Of a stretch of 64,000 nucleotides of DNA, positions 18,713-28,632 are shown piece by piece (position 1 is the first letter of the stretch; the number at the start of each line of letters is the position of its first letter). Location of the stretch: the NCBI RefSeq assembly GCF_000159135.1, contig NZ_GG667519.1, positions 265,618 through 329,617 of the forward strand, read 5' to 3'. The stretch comes from Corynebacterium striatum ATCC 6940 (GTDB lineage Bacteria; Actinomycetota; Actinomycetes; Mycobacteriales; Mycobacteriaceae). The notes below the pieces were generated by a model. That model was given only the letters and a program-made list of their open reading frames with translations. It searched no databases and was not told the DNA's origin. Made by a program: the position numbers and the translations under genes.

Positions 18713-19704
18713 TAGAGATCACGCACCTTGGTTCGGCGGACAATCCAGATGAACAGCGGTGCGCCTAGAAGTGGGGTGAGGATGCCCACGGCGACCTCGC
18801 TCGGCTTGGCGACGACGCGCCCCACCGTGTCCGCCGCCACCAACAGGAAGGCGCCGGCCAGGCCGGTCATGGGCAGCAGCAGGCGGTGGTCGGTGCCGAG
18901 CACTAGGCGCATGACGTGGGGGACGATGAGGCCTACGAAAGCGATGGGGCCGGCAATCGCGGTGGCAGTACCGCACAGAATGACCGCGCCCACGGCGGAG
19001 AGCAAGCGCGTACGCACAACGTTGATGCCGAGGCCGGTAGCGACGTCGTCGCCAAGCGCAAGTGCGTTAAGTCCCGTGGCGCAGGCCAGGACAATGATGA
19101 GGCCGATGACGAGGAACGGCACGGCCATACTAATTTGGGACCACTGCGCGCCACCGACGGAGCCGATTTGCCAGAAACGGAACTTGTCCATGACGTCGGT
19201 GCGCGGGAGCAGCACGGCGCTGACCATGCTGGAACACGCGGTGGCCGTGGCAGCGCCTGAGAGTGCGAGCTTGAGCGGCGTGGCGCCGCCGCGGCCTAGG
19301 GAGCCGACGACGTAGACGAAGGTGGCGGCAGCGAAGGAGCCGATAATCGCCACGATCATCGTGGGCACGGGGCGGGAGAGCCCGAAGAACGCGATGCCCA
19401 CCACGACGGCCAGCGCGGCGCCGGAGAGGATGCCGAAGATGCCAGGGTCGGCGAGCGGGTTGCGGGTCATGGCTTGGAACGTGGTTCCGGACATGGCGAG
19501 CGCGGCACCGACGAAGAGCGACAACACGGTGCGTGGGACACGCAAATATGCGGCGGCCTCACTGGCTGTCGCGGTCGAACCGCCGAGGGCCGAGAGGGCG
19601 TCGGAAGGGGAAATTGTGCGCACGCCAAACATGACCGAAGCCACCACTGCGAGAGCGGTGGCGGCTAAGAGTCCGATGATGACGGCGATTTTCTTGGCCG
19701 CCAC
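18712..19704 (-). CDS. Iron-siderophore ABC transporter permease (FecCD family), first subunit
   Basis: About 330 residues when started at the GTG at 19704, five bases after the binding-protein stop. The open frame continues to an ATG at 19761 (349 residues), but that would overlap the upstream gene by 52 bases and add a polar tail. Family marks are LRVPRTVLSLFVGAALAMSG, NPLADPGIFGILSGAAL and GPIAFVGLIVPHVMR. It pairs with the product of the next gene in a heterodimeric permease. The exact start is uncertain. Confidence 0.92.
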   Translation of the reverse strand: MAAKKIAVIIGLLAATALAVVASVMFGVRTISPSDALSALGGSTATASEAAAYLRVPRTVLSLFVGAALAMSGTTFQAMTRNPLADPGIFGILSGAALAVVVGIAFFGLSRPVPTMIVAIIGSFAAATFVYVVGSLGRGGATPLKLALSGAATATACSSMVSAVLLPRTDVMDKFRFWQIGSVGGAQWSQISMAVPFLVIGLIIVLACATGLNALALGDDVATGLGINVVRTRLLSAVGAVILCGTATAIAGPIAFVGLIVPHVMRLVLGTDHRLLLPMTGLAGAFLLVAADTVGRVVAKPSEVAVGILTPLLGAPLFIWIVRRTKVRDL

Positions 19705-19709
19705 GTGAT

Positions 19710-20765
19710 TTAAGCCTGCAGACCGGAGTTCAGCTGCTCGAAGTACTTGTCGATGCCCCACGGAATAGACAGCGGGGACTGGTTCGCCGAAGCGCCCAGC
19801 GGGCCGTTCTCGAGGAAGACCACGTTGCCCTTCTGAACTGCCGGGATCTTGCCCTTGAGCGGATCCTTCTGCAGCTCCTCGAGGGTCTTCTTGTCATCGT
19901 CGGCGTTTCCGGTGGAGTAGGCCACGATGAGGTCAACGTCGTTGAACTCTTCTGGCTTCTCAGCGGAGACCTCGACCCAGAACTGCTCGGCGTTCTCGGA
20001 GTTCTTTTCCACGATGTCCGGGGTGCCCAGGCCATGCTCGGCCAGGAAGCCCATGCGTGGGTCGTCGGTGGTGTAGAAGCCGATCTTGGAAGCATCGGTG
20101 CTACCGCCGAAGGCGGTGAACAGGACCTTCTTGTCCTTGAGAGCCGGGTACTTGTCCAGGGCCTTCTCGGTTTGGGCATCGAGATCCTCGATGAGCTTTT
20201 CGCCCTCGTCCTTCTTACCGATGGCCTCAGCGTTCAGCTCAATCATGTCCTCGAGGGAGGTCGCCCACGGGACGTCCGGGTAGGCCACGACCGGGGCAAT
20301 CTTGGACAGGGTGTCGTAGTCCTCCTGGGTCAGACCGGAGTAGGAAGCGAGGATGACGTCCGGCTGGGTGTCAGCGACCTGCTCGAACGGGATGCCGTCG
20401 GTCTCATCAAAGAGGACCGGAGTCTCCGCGCCGAGCTCCTTGAGCTTCTCCTCGGTCCACGGCAAGACGCCGTTGTTGTCATCGTCGCCCCAGGTGGTCT
20501 TGGACATGCCCACTGGGACAACGCCCAGCGCCAAAGGAACCTCGTGGTTAGCCCAACCCACGGTAGCCACGCGTTCTGGTGCCTTCTCGATGGTGGTCTC
20601 GCCGAACGCGTGCTTGATGGTCACCGGGAATGCGGCGGAGTCCGCGGAGTTAGACGACGACGCGGAGTTGTTCTCTCCAGTGGAAGAGCTGTCCGAGGAG
20701 CAGGCTGCCAAAGTGAAGATGGTGGCCGCTGCCGCGACGGTGGCGATGATGCGTTGCGCTCGCAC
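19710..20765 (-). CDS. Iron-siderophore ABC transporter substrate-binding lipoprotein
   Basis: 351 residues. The N-terminus is a lipoprotein signal (MRAQRIIATVAAAATIFTLA then the lipobox ending AAC at Cys22), followed by a Ser-rich linker. The body has the FepB/FhuD-type cluster-A fold, with PERVATVGWANHEVPLALG at the start of the first lobe and QPDVILASYSGL in the middle. It captures ferric siderophore outside the membrane and delivers it to the FecCD permease. It is the first gene of the five-gene operon, and a DtxR-like box precedes it. Confidence 0.94.
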   Translation of the reverse strand: MRAQRIIATVAAAATIFTLAACSSDSSSTGENNSASSSNSADSAAFPVTIKHAFGETTIEKAPERVATVGWANHEVPLALGVVPVGMSKTTWGDDDNNGVLPWTEEKLKELGAETPVLFDETDGIPFEQVADTQPDVILASYSGLTQEDYDTLSKIAPVVAYPDVPWATSLEDMIELNAEAIGKKDEGEKLIEDLDAQTEKALDKYPALKDKKVLFTAFGGSTDASKIGFYTTDDPRMGFLAEHGLGTPDIVEKNSENAEQFWVEVSAEKPEEFNDVDLIVAYSTGNADDDKKTLEELQKDPLKGKIPAVQKGNVVFLENGPLGASANQSPLSIPWGIDKYFEQLNSGLQA

Positions 20766-20799
20766 TAGGGAACTCCTTTGAAGAGTAGGTAAAGCTTTT

Positions 20800-20818
20800 C
20801 TAACTTAGGCAAGACTAT
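20800..20818 (-). promoter_or_regulatory. DtxR-like operator upstream of the siderophore operon
   Basis: CTAACTTAGGCAAGACTAT at 20800-20818 matches 12 of the 19 positions of the DtxR/IdeR palindrome, including the core TTAGGC. It is about 35 bases upstream of the binding-protein ATG, where DtxR would block transcription when iron is plentiful. The position and the operon content support it; the match itself is moderate. Confidence 0.6.
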
Positions 20819-20947
20819 TGCACCACACTCGTGTTGTGTAATTTGACCTCTGTGATGTGTGACATAAACCCATCATGATGTGGGAAAAGCACATTTGGGC
20901 GGCCGTGGCTTACGAAGGATCCCTCCCGCGCGCTAAGGTCTCCGCTC

Positions 20948-22213
20948 GTGAATTCTGTCTCCTTAAGCTCCCAAAACAACCACGACCGCGCCGACCAACC
21001 GCGCGTGCCCCGCCAAACTGAAATCTCGTCGACCCGCCGCACCCTCGTCACGCTCGCCCTGGCGCTGGGTGCCTTTTCCATCGGCACCACGGAGTTCGTC
21101 TCCATGGGTCTGCTGCCGCTCATCGCGGGTGACTTTGGTATTACGGAAGACACCGCCTCGACACTAATCACCGTCTACGCCATCGGCGTCGTCGTCGGCG
21201 CTCCCGTTATCTCAGCCGTGACGGGCAAGCTGCCGCGCCGCCGCCTCATCATCTTGCTCATCGGCTTCCTCCTCGTGGGCAACCTGCTCACCGCCTTGGC
21301 ACCGAACTACGCCACGCTGCTGGCCGCTCGCTTCATTGCAGGTCTGCCGCACGGCGCGTACTTCTCCGTGGCCAACCTGTCCGCCGCCGCCATGGCGCCG
21401 AAGGGCGGTCGCGGTAAGGCAATGGCTGCCATCGGCATGGGCCTGGCCGTGGCCACTGTTATGGGCGTTCCCGCGGCCCAGGCACTCGGCCAGAACCTGG
21501 GCTGGCACGCTGCCTACTTCCTCGTGGTCATCCTCGCGCTGGCAACGATGGTCTTGCTATACTTCCTCTTCCCGCACATGACGGAGATGCCGTCCACTGA
21601 CATCTCCACCGAGCTCGGCGCGCTGAAAAACCTGCAGGTTTGGCTGTCGGTCATCATGGGCATCGTCGGATTCGGCGGCATGTTCGCGGTCTACACCTAC
21701 ATCACATGGACCATGACCGAAGTCGCCGGAATGCCGGATCGCTGGACCTGGGCAGTGCTCATGGTTTATGGCATCGGCATGACCATTGGCAACGGCGTCG
21801 GCGGCGCGCTGTCTGACCGCAACACCGAATACTCCATCCTTTTCGCCCTCGTATTCCTCGTGGCGACGTCCCTGGTGTTCTACTTCGGCGCGCACAATCT
21901 CTGGGCAGCGACCATCGCGTTCGGCTTCCTCGCCTTCTTCGGCGCGGTCCTCATCCCGTCGCTGCAGCTGCGCCTCATGATCGTTGCTGGCGACGCCCAG
22001 ACCCTCGCCTCCGCGCTGAACCAGTCCGCGCTCAATATTGCCAACGCCATGGGTGCGGCCCTCGGTGGCCTCGTGGTGGGCGCCGGTTTCAACTACAACG
22101 CCACCTCCCTGGTGGGCGTCGTCCTCGCCTCGCTGGGCATCATCGTGTGGATCGTTTCCCAGGTCACCGCCAAGCGTAGCGGCGTGCATGTAAAGATCAT
22201 CGAGCAGAGCTAA
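20948..22213 (+). CDS. MFS transporter, DHA1 drug/arabinose-efflux (AraJ/YdhP-like) family
   Basis: 421 residues from a GTG at 20948. After a ~30-residue polar tail there are 12 predicted membrane helices. The first contains GAFSIGTTEFVSMGLLP, a stretch typical of the AraJ/YdhP branch, and the loop between helices 2 and 3 has the MFS motif with GKLPRRR. It is probably a proton-driven exporter of small molecules, substrate unknown. It is divergent from the siderophore operon, so the two may share regulation, and a role in siderophore export cannot be excluded. Confidence 0.9.
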   Translation: MNSVSLSSQNNHDRADQPRVPRQTEISSTRRTLVTLALALGAFSIGTTEFVSMGLLPLIAGDFGITEDTASTLITVYAIGVVVGAPVISAVTGKLPRRRLIILLIGFLLVGNLLTALAPNYATLLAARFIAGLPHGAYFSVANLSAAAMAPKGGRGKAMAAIGMGLAVATVMGVPAAQALGQNLGWHAAYFLVVILALATMVLLYFLFPHMTEMPSTDISTELGALKNLQVWLSVIMGIVGFGGMFAVYTYITWTMTEVAGMPDRWTWAVLMVYGIGMTIGNGVGGALSDRNTEYSILFALVFLVATSLVFYFGAHNLWAATIAFGFLAFFGAVLIPSLQLRLMIVAGDAQTLASALNQSALNIANAMGAALGGLVVGAGFNYNATSLVGVVLASLGIIVWIVSQVTAKRSGVHVKIIEQS

Positions 22214-22281
22214 CACCCAGCACACGGTGGGGCACGACGGCGGTGGTCTTGTTCCTTTTGCGCGCAAGTAGACTAGCGCGC

Positions 22282-23205
22282 ATGACTTTTACTATTGCGA
22301 GCGTCAACGTCAACGGCATCCGCGCCGCCTGCAAGCAGCGCAATGAAAATAACCCGGGAATGAATGTCTGGCTCGAGGAGACCACCGCCGACGTGGTCCT
22401 CATGCAAGAAGTTCGCGCGAATCCGAAGGAAACCCAGAAGGCACTCGCGCCCGCTCTTGAGGCCGGCTGGCACTTGGTCCAGGCCGAGTCCGCCGCGAAG
22501 GGCCGCGCGGGCGTGGGCATTCTTTCGCGCACGCCGCTGAGCGACGTCTCAGTTGGCTTCGGGTCCTTCTCCGAGTCCGGTCGCTTCATCGCCGCGACTG
22601 TCGACGCCGAGGGCGGCCCGGTACGCGTGGCCTCCCTGTACCTGCCGTCTGGCGATACTGATTCCCCGAAGCAGGATGAGAAGTACCTCTTCCTCGACGA
22701 GTTCTCGGAGGTCCTCGCCGACTTGGCCGCGACTTATCCGCAGGCCGTTATCGGTGGCGACTGGAACATCTGTCACCGAGCGCAGGATCTCAAGAACAAC
22801 AAGTCCAATGAGAAGAAGTCCGGCCACCTGCCTGAGGAGCGTGCGTTCATGGACCACGTGTTTGGCTCCTTCCCGGATGAGCTTCCGCAGGACAAAAAGG
22901 GCCTTGGGGACTACCTCGGCGTGATCGACTACGCCACGAATACCGACTGGTCAGCCCGCGTTCCGGGGGAGGACGCCGTGCAGTGGTACGACGTCGCCAG
23001 GCGCCTTGCCCCCGATGCTGACGGTCCGTACACCTGGTGGACCTACCGCGGCCAAGCGTTTAATAACGACGCTGGCTGGCGCATCGACTACCAGGCTGCC
23101 ACCAAGGCAATGCTGGAGCGCGCGGAGAAAACCTGGGTTGAAAAGGCACCCACGGTGGAACAGCGCTGGTCGGATCACTCGCCTTTGCTGGTGCAGTACC
23201 GCTAG
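22282..23205 (+). CDS. xth: Exodeoxyribonuclease III / AP endonuclease (XthA type)
   Basis: 307 residues from the ATG at 22282 (MTFTIASVNVNGIRAA). Catalytic landmarks of the exonuclease III/EEP fold are all present: NVNGIRA at the N-terminus, LMQEVRA with the metal-binding Glu, GGDWNICH with the GDxN motif, the IDYATNTDW region, and a C-terminal WSDHSPL with the catalytic SDH. It cuts at abasic sites and removes 3' blocks during base-excision repair. It follows the MFS gene by 68 bases on the same strand. Confidence 0.95.
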   Translation: MTFTIASVNVNGIRAACKQRNENNPGMNVWLEETTADVVLMQEVRANPKETQKALAPALEAGWHLVQAESAAKGRAGVGILSRTPLSDVSVGFGSFSESGRFIAATVDAEGGPVRVASLYLPSGDTDSPKQDEKYLFLDEFSEVLADLAATYPQAVIGGDWNICHRAQDLKNNKSNEKKSGHLPEERAFMDHVFGSFPDELPQDKKGLGDYLGVIDYATNTDWSARVPGEDAVQWYDVARRLAPDADGPYTWWTYRGQAFNNDAGWRIDYQAATKAMLERAEKTWVEKAPTVEQRWSDHSPLLVQYR

Positions 23206-23261
23206 ACGGTGCTAAGCTGTGCGAGTCTCAAAAATCTTAGATTCTTAAAACGGAGAACCTC

Positions 23262-23453
23262 ATGACCCGCGCAATTATTTACTTCGTGCTCGGCGCCGTC
23301 CTGCTCGGCCTGGGTATCTGGTGGTGGACCATCGTCGGTCCGTCCTTCGCATTCCTGGCTCCGATCATCCTCCAGGGCGTCGGCGGCGCGTTCATGGTCG
23401 CTGGTTGGGCAATTATGCTCGACATTCACTCGCCGACTTCTCGCAAGCTCTAA
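23262..23453 (+). CDS. Small two-helix membrane protein, unknown function
   Basis: 63 residues, ATG preceded by CGGAGA. Two hydrophobic segments (IIYFVLGAVLLGLGIWWW and FLAPIILQGVGGAFMVAGWA) joined by a short loop make a hairpin in the membrane, with a short polar tail. I do not recognise a characterised family. It is followed by a tandem hairpin/terminator, so it can end the xth transcript. Confidence 0.8.
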   Translation: MTRAIIYFVLGAVLLGLGIWWWTIVGPSFAFLAPIILQGVGGAFMVAGWAIMLDIHSPTSRKL

Positions 23454-23473
23454 GTTTGCATTTGCTGCTAAAG

Positions 23474-23493
23474 CACTCACCTGCAGGTGAGTG
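23474..23493. repeat. Perfect 20-base palindrome
   Basis: CACTCACCTGCAGGTGAGTG reads identically on both strands. As RNA it would fold into an 8-bp stem with a TGCA loop, followed by TCTCCCCCCC. It stands 20 bases after the small membrane protein stop and 7 bases before a terminator. It may be part of a tandem terminator or an operator for a dimeric regulator. Confidence 0.7.
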
Positions 23494-23499
23494 TCTCCC

Positions 23500-23549
23500 C
23501 CCCATTAGGTTCGTCTGAAAGAACAGACGCTGCCTGGTGGGGATTTTTT
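23500..23549 (+). terminator. Rho-independent terminator
   Basis: CCCCA ... TGGGG enclosing AGG/CCT and a perfect CGTCTG-AAAGAA-CAGACG hairpin, with the stem interrupted by small internal loops, directly followed by ATTTTTTA. It ends the xth-small membrane protein unit. Confidence 0.85.
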
Positions 23550-23779
23550 ATGTCGTTACACCGACTATAAGCTCTTCGAACTGCCGCCTCGTAGCTTTGT
23601 GGCTGCTCCACGTGTCGGCTCACTGTGAACATGTTAACCTTGGGCCGAAAGCAGGAGTGAAACACCGGGGTTATTTACGACTCTAGGCAAAATTTTCTCA
23701 ATGGTTTTACCGTCATTGATGACGTAGAGAACTTCGCCGATTATCAGGCTGCTTCCGTATGTAGCTAAGGGGAGCTAGC

Positions 23780-24268
23780 TTGGGTCTTATGAACGTTCTT
23801 CTTGATCTAGCCCAGCGCCCTATCGACACGCTTGATGCACTGCCGGAGGTTTCCGTCGAGCAGGCCAACGCCCATCTGGGTGGGCACCCGAATTCGATTG
23901 CTTGGTTGCTGTGGCATACCGGCCGCATGGCGGACATTCAGCTCGCTGCCCTGACTGGTGAGCCCGAGGTGTGGGAGCGCTTCGACATCGCGCTGCCGGA
24001 TTCCATGGGCTACGGGCAGGCCCCGGAGGAGGCGCGGGCGATTGCGGTAGATGAGGCGTCGCTAAGCGCAGTGCGTGATTACGTCCGCGCCACCCTTGAG
24101 GCGGTGCGCGACTATTGCGCAACGCTTTCCGACGCCGCCCTCGACGACATCGTCGACACCAACTGGACTCCGCACGTGAGTAGGGGAGTGCGCTTGGTTT
24201 CCATCATCGATGATGCCGTGCAGCACCTTGGCGCAGCCAACCACTTGGCAGGCGTGCCACGAGGGTAG
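23780..24268 (+). CDS. DinB-like / DUF664 family protein (mycothiol-dependent enzyme fold)
   Basis: 162 residues from a TTG at 23780 that has AAGGGGAG at a good distance; an ATG three codons on is the alternative. The four-helix DinB fold is indicated by SIAWLLWHTGRMADIQLAAL, where the conserved His begins the metal site, and by a C-terminal VQHLGAANHLAG. This fold includes mycothiol-dependent maleylpyruvate isomerase and thiol transferases in actinobacteria. The substrate cannot be told. It lies 12 bases before trpS and may be cotranscribed. Confidence 0.8.
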   Translation: MGLMNVLLDLAQRPIDTLDALPEVSVEQANAHLGGHPNSIAWLLWHTGRMADIQLAALTGEPEVWERFDIALPDSMGYGQAPEEARAIAVDEASLSAVRDYVRATLEAVRDYCATLSDAALDDIVDTNWTPHVSRGVRLVSIIDDAVQHLGAANHLAGVPRG

Positions 24269-24273
24269 ACTAG

Positions 24274-25299
<1,026 letters not shown>

Positions 25300-25377
25300 T
25301 CTGCACGGTGGTGCGTAGTCACGCTAACCTGGGTAGTCCGAACTTATTAGTGAAAATTTGTAAAGGACCGACTGCCC

Positions 25378-26460
25378 GTGGCTACCTCCACTCAGACAGA
25401 TCAATCAAAAACGGACGATTACGGCATCGAGCGCGCACATGCCGATGATCCGGGTCCTGTGGACAAGGTGAGGGAGAAATCCCCCTTCGTCGACCACATC
25501 ATGCGCATGCTGGGGCGCTATGGCGAGCAGGGCGGCAACCAGTTTGCCGCCGGCATTACCTACTTCTCAGTGCTGGCAATCTTCCCGCTGTTCATGCTTG
25601 CGGTTGCTGGCGCGGCCACAGTTTTGGCTACCCGCCCGGACCTCATGCAGCAAGTGCAGGACCAGATCGCGAACTCCGTGTCCGGCGACTTGGGCGACAC
25701 CCTCAATGAGCTCCTTGAGACCGCCATCGCCCAGCGCGGCGCTATGTACGGCATCGGTGGTTTGACCACCCTGTGGTCCGGCCTGGGCTGGATGAATAAC
25801 CTGCGCATCGGCATCTCCGCGATGTGGGATAAGGACCCAAACGAGACCCAGGGCAACTTCTTTACGCAGAAGCTCAGTGACCTGTTGGGCCTCATCGGCC
25901 TGCTGGTGGCGCTCATCATCGCCTTCGGCGTAACCGCTGCGGGTTCCTCTGGACTGACTCAGAAGGTCTTCGAGTGGGTCGGCATTGAGTCCTTCCCGGG
26001 GATGGATGCAGTGCTGGTCTTGGCCGGCATCGTGATCGGCTTGGTGGCCAACTTCCTGGTGTTCTGGTGGATGATTGTCTTCCTGCCGCGCACCGACGTG
26101 CCGACCAAGTCAGGACTGAAGGGCGCAGCTATCGGCGCGGTGGCCTTCGAGGCCATCAAGCAGCTGTCCACCGTTATCATGTCCTCAGCTTCGGGCAACC
26201 CGGCCGGTGCGGTATTCGGTCCAGTCATCGTGCTTATGGTCGTGATGTACCTAATCTGGCGCGTTGTTCTGTACGTCTCCGCGTGGACTGCAACCACCGA
26301 GGAATCCATGGAGCTTGCTGAGCCGCCAGTGCCGGAGCCGGCCGTCATCCGCGTGCGCAACGAGGTCAAATCTGGCCCGTCCACCGGTGTGACCTTGGGC
26401 GCGGGCGCCGTACTTGGTGCAGCCGCCGCGGGCGTTGCTGCGCTGCTGCGCCGTAAGTAG
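25378..26460 (+). CDS. YihY/BrkB-family inner membrane protein
   Basis: 360 residues from a GTG after AAAGGACC. A ~35-residue polar N-terminus precedes the YihY core (MLGRYGEQGGNQFAAGITYFSVLAIFP), which contains six or seven membrane helices, then a polar tail and a final hydrophobic stretch (LGAGAVLGAAAAGVAALL). The family was once called ribonuclease BN by mistake; its real role is not known and BrkB is linked to serum resistance in Bordetella. It follows trpS, as in other corynebacteria. Confidence 0.88.
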   Translation: MATSTQTDQSKTDDYGIERAHADDPGPVDKVREKSPFVDHIMRMLGRYGEQGGNQFAAGITYFSVLAIFPLFMLAVAGAATVLATRPDLMQQVQDQIANSVSGDLGDTLNELLETAIAQRGAMYGIGGLTTLWSGLGWMNNLRIGISAMWDKDPNETQGNFFTQKLSDLLGLIGLLVALIIAFGVTAAGSSGLTQKVFEWVGIESFPGMDAVLVLAGIVIGLVANFLVFWWMIVFLPRTDVPTKSGLKGAAIGAVAFEAIKQLSTVIMSSASGNPAGAVFGPVIVLMVVMYLIWRVVLYVSAWTATTEESMELAEPPVPEPAVIRVRNEVKSGPSTGVTLGAGAVLGAAAAGVAALLRRK

Positions 26461-26510
26461 CATTCCCCGTAGTTCAAATAGTTTCCGATCCCTGACTTAG
26501 ACTGCTTGCT

Positions 26511-27365
26511 ATGACTCCAGATTCCTTTGCCCCAGACCTGTATGAGCACTTCGACCTTGACCGCCGCAACACCTCCCGTGAGCTGGGAATTTTATTGGCA
26601 GCGAAGGATGCACGTCTGGAACAGATGGGGTTTGAAATCGGCGATGATCGCCGTCAGGAAGCGCAGATTGCGCATACCATTTTGTCTTCGCCAGAGATTC
26701 GTGCGACTTATGATCAGGGACTCGAGGATCAGCTGCGCCCAACGTGGCCGCAGCTGAGCGAGCTAGCGGCTTATGGTGAGTGGCCCTTCAATGTTCAGCA
26801 CAGCTTCCAGCAGTCCAATCAGCAGCAGTACGGATTCGCACCGACTGCACAGGCGCAGCAGTCACCGTTCGATCCCTTCACACATCCCAACCAAGCCTCT
26901 GTGCCAGCGCTTCAGGCAAGCCCTTATACCCCGGCAGCCTCTGCGCAGGAGCGCCCTTTGGCCAGCACCCGCGCCATCATGGCTATCGCGGACATCTTCG
27001 TCTGCAGCATCATCAGCTCGCCGGTGCTGGCTTTCGCCACCGATACCTCGACTTTTTCTGCCTCGTTTTTGATGGGGCTGTGTGCCATTCTCTATTGCGT
27101 AGGCTTCGAGGTGGTTCTCGGCGGAACCCCAATGAAGAAACTTATGGGCTACGAGGTTCGCGATTCCACCACGGGCGAAAAACTCAGCTGGGTTCAGTCG
27201 CTGAAGCGTCAGTGGTGGCGCGCCATCACCATCGTTCCGGGTCTGGGCAGTGTGGTGAGCTTCTTCGCCGCTATCTTCTACGCCACCTCTATCAAGCAGG
27301 AAAACGGCCTACTTGGCGCGCATGACAAGCTTGCTAACGCCGAAGTAGTGAAAAAGCAGCGCTAA
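26511..27365 (+). CDS. RDD family membrane protein with J-domain-like N-terminus
   Basis: 284 residues. Residues 1-75 resemble a degenerate J domain: LYEHFDLDRRNTSRELG at the start and AHTILSSPEIRATYDQGLE at its end, but the HPD tripeptide is absent. A Gln/Pro-rich linker (~90-145) follows. Then comes the RDD domain with three membrane segments, beginning with an Arg (LASTRAIMAIADIFV) and containing a GGTPMKKLMGYEV motif. RDD proteins are of poorly known function, with transport suggested. The 3' end overlaps the convergent carboxypeptidase gene by 32 bases. Confidence 0.82.
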   Translation: MTPDSFAPDLYEHFDLDRRNTSRELGILLAAKDARLEQMGFEIGDDRRQEAQIAHTILSSPEIRATYDQGLEDQLRPTWPQLSELAAYGEWPFNVQHSFQQSNQQQYGFAPTAQAQQSPFDPFTHPNQASVPALQASPYTPAASAQERPLASTRAIMAIADIFVCSIISSPVLAFATDTSTFSASFLMGLCAILYCVGFEVVLGGTPMKKLMGYEVRDSTTGEKLSWVQSLKRQWWRAITIVPGLGSVVSFFAAIFYATSIKQENGLLGAHDKLANAEVVKKQR

Positions 27366-28593
27366 CGATAACTAGCAGGGCCACAATTGCGGCCACGGCC
27401 CAGCCAGCCCAGCCTTCGATTCCCTCGAGGGCTGATTTTTTATGGGCAGATGCGCTTGGCGACGTCGTCGGTGCAGGCTCTTTTGTCTTCGTCGCGGTAG
27501 AGGTGTTGCTAGTGGGGGCGGCGGCGTCGGAAAGCGTGCCCACTCCCTCGCCTGGCTTTACCTTGTAGGCTTCGTCTAGCAGCATCTGTGCCTGCTGCCA
27601 GGCGCGGAAGCCGTGCTCGACGGTGGTGTCGAGGATGACTGCCTGAAGGCGGCGGCCGCCGCGGTCGAGTGCGCCGACGAACGTGTGGTGGGCGTCCTCG
27701 GTGTAGCCGGTCTTGCCGCCGATGCCGTCTGGATCGTTGAGGAAGAGGCCGTTATCGTTCCACAGCTCGTAACCGGGCAGCTCGCCCCAGCCGGGGAACT
27801 CGACGTGTTCTGTGTCCACGATGCGGGCAAAGGTCTTGTTGCGGAATGCAGCGCGGTAAATGATGGAGATATCTTCCGCGGACGTGGACATGCCTGCGGA
27901 GTCGAGGCCAGAGTAGCTGGCGGCGCGGGTGGAGCGGGTGCCGAGCTTCTTCGCGAGGGCGTTGACCTTCTTGGACGCTTCCTCGTCGCCGCCAAGCTGG
28001 CCCGCAAGGGCGTGTGCGGCGTCGTTGCCGGATGCCATGAGCAGGCCCTGTAGGAGCTGCTCGACGGTGTATTCGCCGTCCGGGCCGATGCCCACGGCGG
28101 AGCCTTCGATGGAGGCGTCCTTCATGGTGGCCTTGACCTTCTTGTCGAGCGGAACCTCGTCGATGACCACGAGCGCCAGCAACGCCTTGATGATTGATGC
28201 TGGGCGGTAGCGGCCGTTGGGGTCCTTCATCGCGATGATTTCGCCGGTGTCGATGTCGCTGACCATCCACGCGGAGGCGACGACGTCCTTGTTGACCTCA
28301 AAGCCATGGGGCGCGGTGACGCCGCAGCTTTCAGATGACTCCACGGCGGGCAGCGGCGTCGGCGTGGGCTGGCCGGGGGCGAGGCGCTCGGAGGTGGACA
28401 CCGGTTCGGCGGGCCTGAGTGCGTGGGGGCAGTTATCGGTATTGGGCGCTTCCCTACGGATGGAGGAAGACTCTGCCTCCGCGCTCAGTTCTGCGGCGTC
28501 GCCCGGCGTGGGCTCGGTGTCCTGAGCCAATGCAAGCGGGGTGCTGGCAACGAGGCAGGCCGAGGCGAGGGCAGTAGCGATGAAGTTTTTCAT
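27334..28593 (-). CDS. D-alanyl-D-alanine carboxypeptidase (low-mass penicillin-binding protein)
   Basis: 419 residues from the ATG at 28593 (MKNFIATALAS); upstream starts would overlap the divergent gene. It has a signal peptide (cleavage after LALA), a Ser/Glu/Pro-rich linker, the S11 peptidase core, and a C-terminal membrane anchor (GWAVAAIVALLVIVSAAFS). The three active-site motifs are SIIK (Ser133, Lys136), SGN (Ser188) and KTG (Lys294). It removes the terminal D-Ala of peptidoglycan stem peptides outside the membrane. The anchor is a true transmembrane helix rather than the amphipathic type of E. coli PBP5. Confidence 0.94.
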   Translation of the reverse strand: MKNFIATALASACLVASTPLALAQDTEPTPGDAAELSAEAESSSIRREAPNTDNCPHALRPAEPVSTSERLAPGQPTPTPLPAVESSESCGVTAPHGFEVNKDVVASAWMVSDIDTGEIIAMKDPNGRYRPASIIKALLALVVIDEVPLDKKVKATMKDASIEGSAVGIGPDGEYTVEQLLQGLLMASGNDAAHALAGQLGGDEEASKKVNALAKKLGTRSTRAASYSGLDSAGMSTSAEDISIIYRAAFRNKTFARIVDTEHVEFPGWGELPGYELWNDNGLFLNDPDGIGGKTGYTEDAHHTFVGALDRGGRRLQAVILDTTVEHGFRAWQQAQMLLDEAYKVKPGEGVGTLSDAAAPTSNTSTATKTKEPAPTTSPSASAHKKSALEGIEGWAGWAVAAIVALLVIVSAAFSLLRR

Positions 28594-28632
28594 AACATGA
28601 CACATCTTAAGCCCGTGCCTAGGATGTTCCTT

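Larger units (their letters stand above)
23454..23779. other. Gene-free stretch with palindrome and terminator
   Basis: 326 bases. The left part holds a perfect 20-base palindrome and a strong terminator, listed separately. The rest (23551-23767) has no credible gene. The right end carries the ribosome site AAGGGGAG for the DinB-like gene. Confidence 0.55.
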
